From JAOTZA01 sp965224065 (lineage in GTDB: Bacteria > Acidobacteriota > Thermoanaerobaculia > Multivoradales > JAHEKO01): a stretch of 64,000 bases of DNA. Position 1 is the first letter of the stretch; each line of letters starts with the position of its first letter. Made by a program: the position numbers and the translations under genes. The stretch is taken from positions 3,224,001-3,288,000 of the forward strand of contig CBDCYF010000005.1 of assembly GCA_965224065.1 (NCBI GenBank), read 5' to 3'. The notes beneath the pieces are model-generated. The model ran no database searches and was not told the DNA's origin. It saw only the letters and a program-made list of their open reading frames with translations. This document shows positions 1 to 7,635 of this stretch, piece after piece.

Positions 1-2
1 TC

Positions 3-707
3 GCGTTCGCGGTGACGACTCTGCTGGGCTCGTTTTCGGCGGTCGAGGCGGCGATCATTACCTCCGTCGAGCCGGGTAAAGCGGACGGAACCCTGCTCGT
101 CCGAGGGACCCGTTTTGGAAAAGACGCGGGCGAGGTCTTTCTCGGCACCAACCCGCTCTCGGTTCTGTCGTGGAAAAAACGGAGGGTGAAGGTCGTTTTG
201 CCGGAAGACCTGGGTGATGGAACCTATCTTCTGGTGCTTCACACCGCGGATGGCGAGTTGGGGTTGATGGACGTGACGCTCGGCGGGGTCGGCGAGCCGG
301 GGCCGCCGGGCCCGAAAGGGGATCCAGGGCCCCCGGGCGCACCGGGAGACCCCGGGCCGCCGGGACCGAAAGGTGATCCGGGGCCGCCAGGGCCCAAGGG
401 TGACCCGGGTCCGCCCGGGCCTCCTACGCCGGGGGTGAGTTTCTACATCGTCGAAGGTCCCAGGAAGCTTGTGCTAAGTAGAGCTACAGACATCGAGCGT
501 TTGACCTGCAGAGTCGGAGATGCTGTAACCGGATGGACGACGGAGGGGGAGGGCAATAGGGGCAGCTCAACCAGCTTTGGATCACGCAGTATCGTTCCCA
601 TCGCTGTCGATGGCATGCCGACGGGAATCACTTTTCACTATCTCTGCCAAAATGACCCCAACTGTGCCATCACCAACCGCATCATCTGCGCCGACCTGAC
701 GCCGTAA
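3..707 (+). CDS. Exported protein with IPT/TIG-like N-terminus and collagen-like repeat (5' partial)
   Basis: The reading frame is open to the left edge, so the true start probably lies outside the window. A GTG at 12 is the first possible start inside it, but the stretch that follows lacks the basic residues expected at the start of a signal peptide. The first visible residues are hydrophobic and end in an Ala-rich site typical of signal peptidase cleavage. Next comes a beta-rich segment of about 75 residues resembling an IPT/TIG domain, then 15 uninterrupted Gly-X-Y triplets, then a C-terminal domain of about 90 residues with four cysteines that I do not recognise. A secreted or surface-anchored protein with a collagen-like stalk is the simplest reading. 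The specific role is unknown. Confidence 0.75.
   Translation, partial: AFAVTTLLGSFSAVEAAIITSVEPGKADGTLLVRGTRFGKDAGEVFLGTNPLSVLSWKKRRVKVVLPEDLGDGTYLLVLHTADGELGLMDVTLGGVGEPGPPGPKGDPGPPGAPGDPGPPGPKGDPGPPGPKGDPGPPGPPTPGVSFYIVEGPRKLVLSRATDIERLTCRVGDAVTGWTTEGEGNRGSSTSFGSRSIVPIAVDGMPTGITFHYLCQNDPNCAITNRIICADLTP
291..425 (+). repeat. Collagen-like Gly-X-Y triplet repeat
   Basis: Fifteen consecutive Gly-X-Y triplets, dominated by GPP, GPK and GDP, lie inside the exported protein at the left edge. Alternating GPK and GDP triplets could give interchain salt bridges in a collagen triple helix. The DNA is a G/C-rich near-repeat of 9- and 18-bp units, which makes repeat-number slippage likely. Confidence 0.9.
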
Positions 708-855
708 AATTGCCACAGCCGGGTCTCGACGAGCCGCGCCGCTGGGTGGCGCCCTCGGCTTGGCGGCCTGCTTGATCTGACCCCCGGTTCCACATAGCCT
801 CTTTCAATCCGCCAAGGGGGACGCGCTGAGCTTCGCGCAACCCGGCGGATACGCT

Positions 856-1770
856 ATGAGCTCGCCCTCGGTCGCAGCGGTCGTCCTGAACTACCAGGCC
901 AAGGAGCTGACGCTCGAGACGCTGGCCAGCCTGGCCAAGCTCAAGTACGACAACCTGGAAGTGATCGTGGTCGACAACGCTTCGGGCGACGACAGCCACG
1001 AGGCCGTGATGCGGGAGTTCCCCGAGGTCGAAGCGATCCAGACCGAGGTCAACCTGGGGGTCGCGGGTGGGCTCAACGTCGGGATCCGCCGGGCCCTGGA
1101 GAAGAGCCCCGACTACGTGCTGGTGCTCAACAACGACATCGACGTCGATCCCTGGATGCTCGAAGAGTTGATCAAGGTCGCCGAAGCCGACCCGGGGATC
1201 GCCTGCGTCGGCCCCAAGTCTTACTACTACTGGGACCGCCAGCGTCTATGGTCGACCGGTGGGGTGCTGCGCTTCAAGGAGTCGATCACTCGCGAGCGCG
1301 GCAACGGCCAGCTCGACGAAGGTCAGTTCGACCGCGACGAAGAAGTCGAGTACGTCAACGGCTGCGCCATGCTGGTGCGCGCGTCCGTGGTGCGCGAGGT
1401 CGGACTGTGCGATCCGATCTACTTTTTGGCGCTCGAGGACGCAGACTGGTGTGTGCGGATGCGCCGCAAGGGCTATCGGTGCTACTTTGCCCACCGGGCG
1501 GTGCTCTGGCACATGGTCTCGCAGTCCACCGGGGTCTACAAACCGTTCCGCACCTACCAGACCGGTCGCTCGACGGCGATCTTTGTTCGACGGTACGCCA
1601 ACTTCGGCCAGTGGGCGTCGTTTCTCTTTTTTATGTGTCTGGCGATCCCGGCCGCCTTTGTCCGCGAGCTGGCGCGGGGCAATCAAGCTGCGGCGGTCTC
1701 GAAGCTGCGCGGGGTGCTGGCCGGGCTCCGGGTGCCGATGACGCAGCCGCCACCGGCGCCCGGCGGTTGA
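856..1770 (+). CDS. Glycosyltransferase family 2
   Basis: A 304-residue GT-A fold glycosyltransferase of the rhamnosyltransferase-like GT2 group. The N-terminus carries the nucleotide-binding strand ending in VVDNASGDDS (residues 38-47). The metal-binding acidic motif is NNDIDVD around residues 92-98, and the acceptor-side motif ALEDADW lies near residue 195. A hydrophobic stretch around residues 255-272 may associate the protein with the inner membrane. It transfers a sugar from a nucleotide donor to a glycan acceptor; the sugar cannot be told from sequence. It stands alone between the collagen-like protein and a convergent gene, about 35 kb from the main polysaccharide locus. The ATG at 856 follows a weak GGCGG ribosome-binding site. 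Confidence 0.88.
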   Translation: MSSPSVAAVVLNYQAKELTLETLASLAKLKYDNLEVIVVDNASGDDSHEAVMREFPEVEAIQTEVNLGVAGGLNVGIRRALEKSPDYVLVLNNDIDVDPWMLEELIKVAEADPGIACVGPKSYYYWDRQRLWSTGGVLRFKESITRERGNGQLDEGQFDRDEEVEYVNGCAMLVRASVVREVGLCDPIYFLALEDADWCVRMRRKGYRCYFAHRAVLWHMVSQSTGVYKPFRTYQTGRSTAIFVRRYANFGQWASFLFFMCLAIPAAFVRELARGNQAAAVSKLRGVLAGLRVPMTQPPPAPGG

Positions 1771-1815
1771 TCCCGCCGGGCCGGTCGCGGTTTCGGTCTT
1801 GGTCGGGCGACGGGC

Positions 1816-2490
1816 CTACGAGGGCTCGATGCCGAGTTCTTCGCAGACCTGGTCGAGCAGGGCCCAGTAGGCGTCTAGCGCCTCACCGGTCGCCTGGAGA
1901 GCGTCGTCACCCGAGGCGCCGTTCTCCAGACACCGTCCCAGCGCCGCGCGCTCGCCCTCGCGATGCCGGACGTCGGCCTCGGCGTGGACCTCGAAATACC
2001 CCAGCGTCTTGGCGTCTTCGACGCCGTAGAACCTGCGCAGGCCTTCGGCCTTGAGAGTGGCCACTTCCGGCTGCTGCGATTCGTAGGCGTAGAGCGCGGC
2101 GATGGCGCCGGCCGTCGACGAGCGGGTGAGCCGGTCAAAGGTCTTGACGGTGCCCAGCTCGCGGTCGCCAGCCGCTTCGACCTCGTCGCGATCCAGCCCG
2201 AGGCCCTCGGCGAAGTCGAGCCACAGCTCATTGTGCGGCTTGGGCTCGCTCAACTCCTCTCTCAGGTTGTCCTCCAGCTCGGCGCGGACCTCGGGATCCG
2301 AAGCCGACTCGATGGCCGACTGCAGATAGGCCGGGAAAGCGGCAACGTGGGGATAGTAGGTGCGCGCATAGCCCTGTAGCTGCTCCCGGGTCAGCTCGCC
2401 CTTATTCCAGGCGACGTAAAAGGGGTGCTCGAGGATCGATTGTGAGCGGATCTGCTCGTCGAGCCGCGCGAGGATGTCGTTGGATTCCAT
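1816..2490 (-). CDS. CADD/TenA/PqqC-like (haem-oxygenase fold) iron-dependent enzyme
   Basis: A 224-residue all-helical protein of the TenA/PqqC/CADD superfamily. The start at 2490 is preceded by AAGGAAG about 10 nt upstream; the frame extends further upstream but without a better site. The conserved acidic and histidine positions of the di-metal CADD type are visible: EELSEPKPHNE in the second helix pair, then YAYESQQP and YFEVHAEADVRH near the C-terminus. The chlamydial CADD relative is involved in making p-aminobenzoate for folate, and such enzymes are often annotated as putative folate metabolism proteins. It is 74 nt downstream of the methyltransferase gene on the same strand, so the two are probably co-transcribed. 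The substrate here is unknown. Confidence 0.8.
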   Translation of the reverse strand: MESNDILARLDEQIRSQSILEHPFYVAWNKGELTREQLQGYARTYYPHVAAFPAYLQSAIESASDPEVRAELEDNLREELSEPKPHNELWLDFAEGLGLDRDEVEAAGDRELGTVKTFDRLTRSSTAGAIAALYAYESQQPEVATLKAEGLRRFYGVEDAKTLGYFEVHAEADVRHREGERAALGRCLENGASGDDALQATGEALDAYWALLDQVCEELGIEPS

Positions 2491-2564
2491 TTTCTTCGCT
2501 TCCTTTTTGGTTGTTTTGACGCCGGTGGCGTCTGACGCCGCCGATCGAGCGGCGATTCTATCGT

Positions 2565-3878
2565 CTATCCGCCCGCCGGCACCCGCTGAACTTCGGGAAT
2601 GGCGACGAATAGCTCGCCGCCCCAATCCGCGACGCCGGCCAGTGCTTGGGCGATCTCCTGGACCAGGTTCCAAGGCAGGATGAGAACCGTGTCGGGGCGG
2701 CGCTCGAAGAGCTTCTCGGGCGGGTGGATCGGGATGCGGCTTCCGGGCAGAAACCGGCCCTGTTTGTGAGGGCTGCGATCCACCGTGAAGTCGATCGTCT
2801 CGGATCCGATGCCGCAGTAGTTGAGCAGCGTGTTGCCCTTGGCCGGTGCGCCATAGGCGGCAACCGATTTGCCCTGTCTCTTGCGCTCCCGGAGGAACTC
2901 GAGCAGCCCGTCCCGGGTCTGCCGCGCGCTGCGGTCGAAGTCCAGGTAGGTCTCGAGCGAGCTCATGCCGGCGCTGCGCTCCCGGGCCGCCAGATCCTCG
3001 ACGGCGGGCGCCGTTTCATGGACCCCGCTGTCACGGTGCTGGGCGAAAATCCGCAGCGACCCGCCGTGCGTGGGGATCTCCTGAACGTCAAAGACCTCGA
3101 GCGCGTTGGCCGCCAGAACGGCTCGCGCGGTTTTGAACGAGAAGTAGGAGAAATGTTCGTGGTAGATGGTGTCGAATTGGTTGCCATCCATCAGGCGCAG
3201 CAAGTGAGGAAACTCGAGAGTCATGACCCCGGCAGGCTTGAGGACCAGCGGTATCCCGGCAATAAAATCCATCAGGTCGGGCACATGCGCCACCACGTTG
3301 TTGCCCAGCAGAAGATCGGCCCGGATCCCCTCGGTGGCCAACGCGGCGGCGGTGTCGCGGCCAAAAAACTCCACCCGGGTCGTGACCCCGGCGGCCTCAG
3401 CGGCTTTGGCCACGTTGGCCGCCGGCTCGATCCCGAGCACCGGGATGCCGCGGGCGACAAAGTTCTTGAGCAGATATCCGTCGTTCGATGCCACCTCGAC
3501 CACCTGGCTTTTGCCATCGAGCGCAAAGCGGTCGACGACCAGGTCGCAATAGACCTTGGCGTGGGCGAGCCAGGAGTCGGAGTAAGAGGAAAAGTAGGCG
3601 TAGTCGTTAAAGATCGCCTCGGCGCTCTCGAGCTCGGGGAGCTGGACCAGAAGACATTCCCCACAGATCATGACTTTGAGCGGAAATACCGGTTCCGGGT
3701 CTTCGAGCTGGTGCGGCTCGAGATAGGAGTTGGCGAGCGGGGTCTCCCCCAGATCCGCAAAAACGTGCTCGAGTGTCGTGCCGCAGAAACGGCAGCCGGG
3801 CGGATTCACTGTTGGCACGGAAGAGCTCGCGGGCGATGGCTGTGGAGACGGAGCCCCGGAACGGAGCGGCCGGATCAT
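2565..3878 (-). CDS. Sugar C-methyltransferase-like SAM-dependent methyltransferase
   Basis: The protein has the three-part layout of NDP-hexose C-methyltransferases. An N-terminal zinc-binding motif, CRFCG then CGEC, lies in the first ~75 residues. A Rossmann SAM-binding domain follows, with VVEVASNDGYLL and ALDG preceding it. The C-terminal domain includes VAAYGAPAKGNTLLNYCGI. I chose the ATG at 3878, giving 437 residues, because the frame further upstream overlaps the divergent Trm112-like gene and is low-complexity. Family members methylate carbon atoms of deoxysugars; the family also includes enzymes of other pathways, so the substrate is uncertain. It is divergent from the Trm112-like gene, with about 64 nt between the starts. 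Confidence 0.85.
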   Translation of the reverse strand: MIRPLRSGAPSPQPSPASSSVPTVNPPGCRFCGTTLEHVFADLGETPLANSYLEPHQLEDPEPVFPLKVMICGECLLVQLPELESAEAIFNDYAYFSSYSDSWLAHAKVYCDLVVDRFALDGKSQVVEVASNDGYLLKNFVARGIPVLGIEPAANVAKAAEAAGVTTRVEFFGRDTAAALATEGIRADLLLGNNVVAHVPDLMDFIAGIPLVLKPAGVMTLEFPHLLRLMDGNQFDTIYHEHFSYFSFKTARAVLAANALEVFDVQEIPTHGGSLRIFAQHRDSGVHETAPAVEDLAARERSAGMSSLETYLDFDRSARQTRDGLLEFLRERKRQGKSVAAYGAPAKGNTLLNYCGIGSETIDFTVDRSPHKQGRFLPGSRIPIHPPEKLFERRPDTVLILPWNLVQEIAQALAGVADWGGELFVAIPEVQRVPAGG

Positions 3879-3942
3879 ATCAACGGCGGCGGCATCGACT
3901 CGCCCCTGTGCTATCGTCTTTTTCTGAGGAGAGCCCCTGGAA

Positions 3943-4194
3943 ATGCCTGTAGATCCCGAGCTTCTGGAGATTCTCGTCTGCCCCAAGACAAAGGGCGAGC
4001 TCGAGCTGGTCCCGCTTCCCGAAGACACACGTCGCGAGCTGGTGGAGAAATACCGCGAGCATTTCCGCGATGAAGAGCCGGTGGTCGAGGAAGGCCTCTA
4101 CTGCGCCGATTCGAGCCTCGTCTATCCCATCGTCTCCGACATCCCCATCATGCTGGCCGATGAGGCGCTTCCAGCGGAAGTCATCGGTCGTTAG
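3943..4194 (+). CDS. Trm112-like (UPF0434 family) small protein
   Basis: An 83-residue protein starting LLEILVCPKTKGEL and ending in YPIVSDIPIML, the two hallmark segments of the Trm112/YcaR family. Family members are small zinc-ribbon-like proteins. In eukaryotes and archaea they activate methyltransferases; bacterial functions are poorly known. This one has a longer charged middle (residues 25-50) than the usual ~60-residue form and only two cysteines, so a full zinc site is doubtful. The ATG at 3943 follows GAGGAGAGCCCC. Its stop codon is the first base of a large palindromic element. Confidence 0.82.
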   Translation: MPVDPELLEILVCPKTKGELELVPLPEDTRRELVEKYREHFRDEEPVVEEGLYCADSSLVYPIVSDIPIMLADEALPAEVIGR

Positions 4195-4354
4195 TGTCCC
4201 GTGCGGCAAGTTCATCGCCCAGCTCGCCGGTTCTTCGCGCGGCTGGCGGCGTTGCGTCTCCTCGACATAAAGCTCGTTATGCTTGCGTCGACGCGCCTGG
4301 CCAGCCACGCGAAGCCCACACCGATCTAGGCAATGAACTTGCCGCACGAGACAC
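4194..4354. repeat. 161-bp imperfect palindrome (MITE- or REP-like candidate)
   Basis: The outer 26 bp at 4194-4219 and 4329-4354 are inverted copies with two mismatches. Inside them, 4233-4247 and 4300-4314 pair over 15 bp with one mismatch. At the centre CATAA (4266-4270) faces TTATG (4277-4281). The whole segment would fold into one long hairpin. It fills the gap between the Trm112-like stop and the O-antigen ligase-like start at 4371. I see no flanking target-site duplication and no coding capacity. It could be a miniature mobile element, a REP-type palindrome, or a strong attenuator or terminator without a T-tract. Confidence 0.75.
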
Positions 4355-4370
4355 CCGTAGACTGAGTTAG

Positions 4371-5585
4371 ATGGAGGCAAAAGCTCGCCTGGCGGGCTGG
4401 TCCGGGCGTTTCTACGCGCTGCACCTCTGGTCGGTCGTCGCGCTTTTTTTCTCCAATCTGTTCCTCGCCCTGGCGGTGCTGGCCGACCTGTGGGACCGGC
4501 GCACGCCACCCCGGGCCGCGAGCGCCTGGGGGAAGACGCCCCACGTTCGCGTGCCTTTTTTTCTCTATATCGCGATCCTGGTGCTGTCGATTGCCGCATC
4601 CTACGATCCGCGCTGGAGTCTTCGCGAGGCCGGCGAGCTGTTCAGCCTGGCGACGCTGCCACTGGCCTTTGTGCTCGTCCGTAGCCGTCGCCAGATTCGG
4701 TTACTGATCGACGGATTTTGTGCCGTTGCCTCGGTGGGCGCGTTGTGGGGGATCAGCCAGTTGTTGACCGGCTATGGCGACTTGCATCACCGGATCCGAG
4801 GGCCGTTCTCGCACTACATGACGTTTGCAGGCGTGCTGCTGATCGCCGACGTGCTGTTGATCTCGAATCTGGTCTCGCGGCCGCTCTCCTGGAAGAACTG
4901 GCGCTGGCCGGCGCTTGTGCTGGTCAACCTCGGGCTGGTCGGCAGCCTCACCCGCAGTGCCTGGGTGGCGCTGGTGGTGACGCTGCTGGTGCTGGCACTG
5001 ATGAGGGCGCCCAAGTCGCTTTTGGTCTTTATTCCGCTCGGTGTCTTGCTGATCGCGCTGGCGCCTCCCACGATCAAGGGCCGCGTGCTGTCGATCGGCG
5101 ACCTGCGCAACGTCACCAACTACGACCGGTTGTGCATGACCGAGGCCGGGCTCCACATGATCCGCGAGCGACCCCTCTTTGGTCTCGGTCCCAAGATGGT
5201 CCGCGAGCGCTACCCGATCTACCGGCCACCGAGCTCTCCGCGCGAGACGGTCCAGCATCTCCACAACACCTATCTGCAGCTTGCCGCCGAGCGCGGGCTG
5301 CCGGCTCTCGGGGTCTATCTCTGGCTGATCCTGGCGGCGATGGTTGCGGCCTATCGTGGCTATCGACACGAGCGCCGGCGAGAGCGCGACGACGACGAAG
5401 AAAACGGCAATCGGGGAAACACGGCGGGCCTCTACCTGGGAGTGTTTCTCTCCCTGCTCGCCTTCAGCCTGGCCGGACTCTTCGAGGCCAACTGGGCCGA
5501 CACCGAGATCCAGCGCATCGTGCTCTTTTTGCTGGCCGTGCCCTATTTGCTGCGGGAGACGGAGACCTCAACAGGGGCCGGTTGA
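4371..5585 (+). CDS. O-antigen ligase family membrane protein (Wzy/WaaL-like)
   Basis: A 404-residue polytopic inner-membrane protein with roughly ten hydrophobic segments. The signature of the O-antigen ligase/polymerase family, HNTYLQLAAERGLPALGVYL, lies around residues 302-321 after a large periplasmic loop. Such proteins join undecaprenyl-linked glycans to lipid A core or polymerise repeat units; sequence alone cannot separate the two. A charged cytoplasmic stretch with RRERDDDEENG separates the last two membrane segments. It is more than 30 kb from the main polysaccharide cluster. It directly follows the 161-bp palindrome, and no clear ribosome-binding site is seen before the ATG. Confidence 0.82.
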   Translation: MEAKARLAGWSGRFYALHLWSVVALFFSNLFLALAVLADLWDRRTPPRAASAWGKTPHVRVPFFLYIAILVLSIAASYDPRWSLREAGELFSLATLPLAFVLVRSRRQIRLLIDGFCAVASVGALWGISQLLTGYGDLHHRIRGPFSHYMTFAGVLLIADVLLISNLVSRPLSWKNWRWPALVLVNLGLVGSLTRSAWVALVVTLLVLALMRAPKSLLVFIPLGVLLIALAPPTIKGRVLSIGDLRNVTNYDRLCMTEAGLHMIRERPLFGLGPKMVRERYPIYRPPSSPRETVQHLHNTYLQLAAERGLPALGVYLWLILAAMVAAYRGYRHERRRERDDDEENGNRGNTAGLYLGVFLSLLAFSLAGLFEANWADTEIQRIVLFLLAVPYLLRETETSTGAG

Positions 5586-6028
5586 GAACGACCGGCGGCG
5601 CCGGTTCGAAAGGCTGAAGCGGCTGGCGTCCCTGCCAGCCGTTGGTCGAAGCGGCGCCTACGGTCGGCCGGCAGAGGCGCCGGCCGCTTCAACGGGCAAA
5701 ATCGCCCGGTCCTCCGAAAGGTGTGACCACGGGAAGCGATGCGGAAAGAGGCATCTTTCTTTGGCGGGGACAACCAGCAAAAAACGACCGTTTCGGCGAG
5801 GGAGCTAGGCCGCGGGAGTTGGTCCCGGCTGGAAGCTGCACCCGGGACGTTTGACCGAGCGCGTGGCAACTGCCGTGGGAAGCCAGCGTAGGTCCGGCGC
5901 GAGGGAAACCGAGGCGCGCGCCCGGCCACCGGAATCCGAGTAGCGCGCGCCGTGCCCGGGGCGGCTCCGGCCGGGACCAACTAGGATCGGCTCCGCCGGG
6001 CACGGGCGCTGCATGAGAAACTTACGAC
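5586..6028. other. 443-bp intergenic region rich in inverted repeats
   Basis: I find no convincing gene here. Directly after the stop, ACCGGC/GCCGGT (5591-5605) forms a short GC stem. CGGCTGGC and GCCAGCCG (5620-5641) form a perfect 8-bp stem with a 6-nt loop. GAAGCGGC-type motifs recur in both orientations between 5616 and 5695. A larger structure lies just before tlyA: CCGTGCCCGG (5950-5959) and its inverted copy (5996-6005). None is followed by a T-tract, so these look more like REP-type palindromes or leader structures than simple terminators. The promoter of the tlyA operon presumably lies here. Confidence 0.6.
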
Positions 6029-6778
6029 GTGGCGCCGACCAGCGAGAGACTCGACCAATACCTGTTCCGCCAGGGCATTTTCCCGAGCCGCGAGAAAGCC
6101 CGCCGCGCGGTGATGGCGGGGATCGTCCTGGTGGATGGACAGCGAATCGATAAGCCGGGACGAGCGGTGGCGCGGGGCGCCAGCGTCCACGTGCTCGAGC
6201 CCAAGGAGCCGTATGTCTCGCGGGGTGGCCGCAAACTGGCGGCGGCGCTCGATCACTACCAGCTCGACCCCACCGGCTGGGTGTGCCTCGACGTGGGGGC
6301 ATCCACGGGCGGCTTTACCGACTGTCTGCTCGAGCGTGGGGCCGAGCGCGTGTACGCGCTCGACGTCGGTTACGGCCAGCTCGACCACAAGCTTCGCCAG
6401 GACCCCCGAGTGGTGGTTCTCGAGCGGCAGAACGCCCGCCATCTCAAACCGGACGCGCTGGGCGAGGCCTACGACCTGGCCACGTTCGATCTGTCGTTTA
6501 TCTCGCTCTCCAAAGTCGTCCCCGCGATCCTGCCCCACGTATCCGCCGGCGGCCGGTTGCTGCCGCTCATCAAGCCCCAGTTCGAAGCGGGCCGCTCGCA
6601 GGTCGGCAAGGGCGGCATCGTGCGCGATGCGGAGCTGCGAGAGGCGGTCGTCGAGGGCTGCGTCGCTAACCTCGCAACGCTGGGCCTCGAATGTCTGGGC
6701 CGGTTCGACTCGCCGATCCATGGCGCCAAGGGCAATCGCGAGACCTTCGCCCTGTTTCGATTTGCCGAGGGTCGATGA
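6029..6778 (+). CDS. tlyA: TlyA family rRNA methyltransferase (haemolysin A family)
   Basis: A 249-residue protein with an N-terminal S4 RNA-binding domain (residues ~4-62, RLDQYLFRQG) followed by an FtsJ-like SAM domain. The motif YVSRGGRKL joins the two, CLDVGASTGGFTDCLL is the SAM-binding loop, and LIKPQFEAGR contains the catalytic lysine. TlyA enzymes 2'-O-methylate cytidines in 16S and/or 23S rRNA, which affects capreomycin sensitivity in mycobacteria. The GTG start at 6029 fits the conserved N-terminus. The stop overlaps the nadK start in ATGA, so the two are translationally coupled. tlyA-nadK adjacency is common in bacteria. Confidence 0.95.
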   Translation: MAPTSERLDQYLFRQGIFPSREKARRAVMAGIVLVDGQRIDKPGRAVARGASVHVLEPKEPYVSRGGRKLAAALDHYQLDPTGWVCLDVGASTGGFTDCLLERGAERVYALDVGYGQLDHKLRQDPRVVVLERQNARHLKPDALGEAYDLATFDLSFISLSKVVPAILPHVSAGGRLLPLIKPQFEAGRSQVGKGGIVRDAELREAVVEGCVANLATLGLECLGRFDSPIHGAKGNRETFALFRFAEGR

Positions 6779-7635
6779 GCGAGCCGATGCAAAGCGTGGC
6801 GATCGTCGCCAAGCTCTCCAGCCGCGACGCCGAGCGCGCGGCGATCGAGCTGGCGGAGTGGCTGGGGCGCCGGGGTCTGTCGGTCGACGTGGACGAGCGT
6901 TTGACGCTCGACGCCGGGAAGCCGGCCGGCGTCGATCGATTCGATCCTACAAAGGCCTACGACCTGGTGGTGGTGTTGGGTGGAGACGGGACCCTGCTGT
7001 CGGTCGCCCGCTCGCTGACCCACGGAGTCCCGGTGCTGGGCGTCAACCTCGGAAGCCTCGGGTTTCTGACCGAGATCAGCCGCGACCAGCTCTATCCGAC
7101 CCTGGTCGAAGTGCTGGCAGGCAACTTCGAGCTCGAAGAGCGCTCACTCATGAAGGTAGAGCTCCAGCCTGTCGAGGGCGAGCCCAAGACCTACCGGGTA
7201 TTCAACGACGCCGTGATCGCCAAGAGCGCTCTTTCTCGCATTGTCGAGCTGACGCTGCGCGTGGACGGCCGGTTGGTGACCACCTACCGTTCCGACGGCC
7301 TCATCATCTCGACACCCACGGGGTCTACGGCGTACAACCTGTCGGCGGGAGGGCCGATCGTCAACCCACTCCTTCCGGTCGCGGTTCTGACCCCGATCTG
7401 CCCGCACACTTTTTCGTTGCGGCCCATCGTGGTGCCCAATGAGAGCGTGGTCGAGGTCACGCTCGAGACACGCCAGGCAGAGGTTTATCTGACGCTCGAC
7501 GGACAAGAGGGCACGAGCCTGTCGTTTCGCGACGCCGTGAGGCTGACCCGCAGCGACCACGTGGTTCGGTTGGTCAAAACCAGTGGGCGGACTTTCTACT
7601 ACAGTCTGCGCGGCAAGCTCCGCTGGGGAGATTGA
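6775..7635 (+). CDS. nadK: NAD kinase
   Basis: A 286-residue NAD(+)/ATP kinase making NADP(+). The diagnostic GGDGT lies at residues 69-73. NDAVI, DGLIISTPTGSTAYN and the following SAGGPIVNP match the NAD-binding and catalytic segments of the family. I chose the ATG at 6775, which overlaps the tlyA stop by four bases, rather than an in-frame start further upstream inside tlyA. Its own stop overlaps the TTG start of the tamB-like gene, making it the second gene of a coupled run. Confidence 0.96.
   Translation: MSEPMQSVAIVAKLSSRDAERAAIELAEWLGRRGLSVDVDERLTLDAGKPAGVDRFDPTKAYDLVVVLGGDGTLLSVARSLTHGVPVLGVNLGSLGFLTEISRDQLYPTLVEVLAGNFELEERSLMKVELQPVEGEPKTYRVFNDAVIAKSALSRIVELTLRVDGRLVTTYRSDGLIISTPTGSTAYNLSAGGPIVNPLLPVAVLTPICPHTFSLRPIVVPNESVVEVTLETRQAEVYLTLDGQEGTSLSFRDAVRLTRSDHVVRLVKTSGRTFYYSLRGKLRWGD

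Noticed and set aside
2646..4073. A 475-codon open frame antisense to the methyltransferase
   Set aside because: The sense frame carries conserved zinc and SAM motifs; the antisense one has none.
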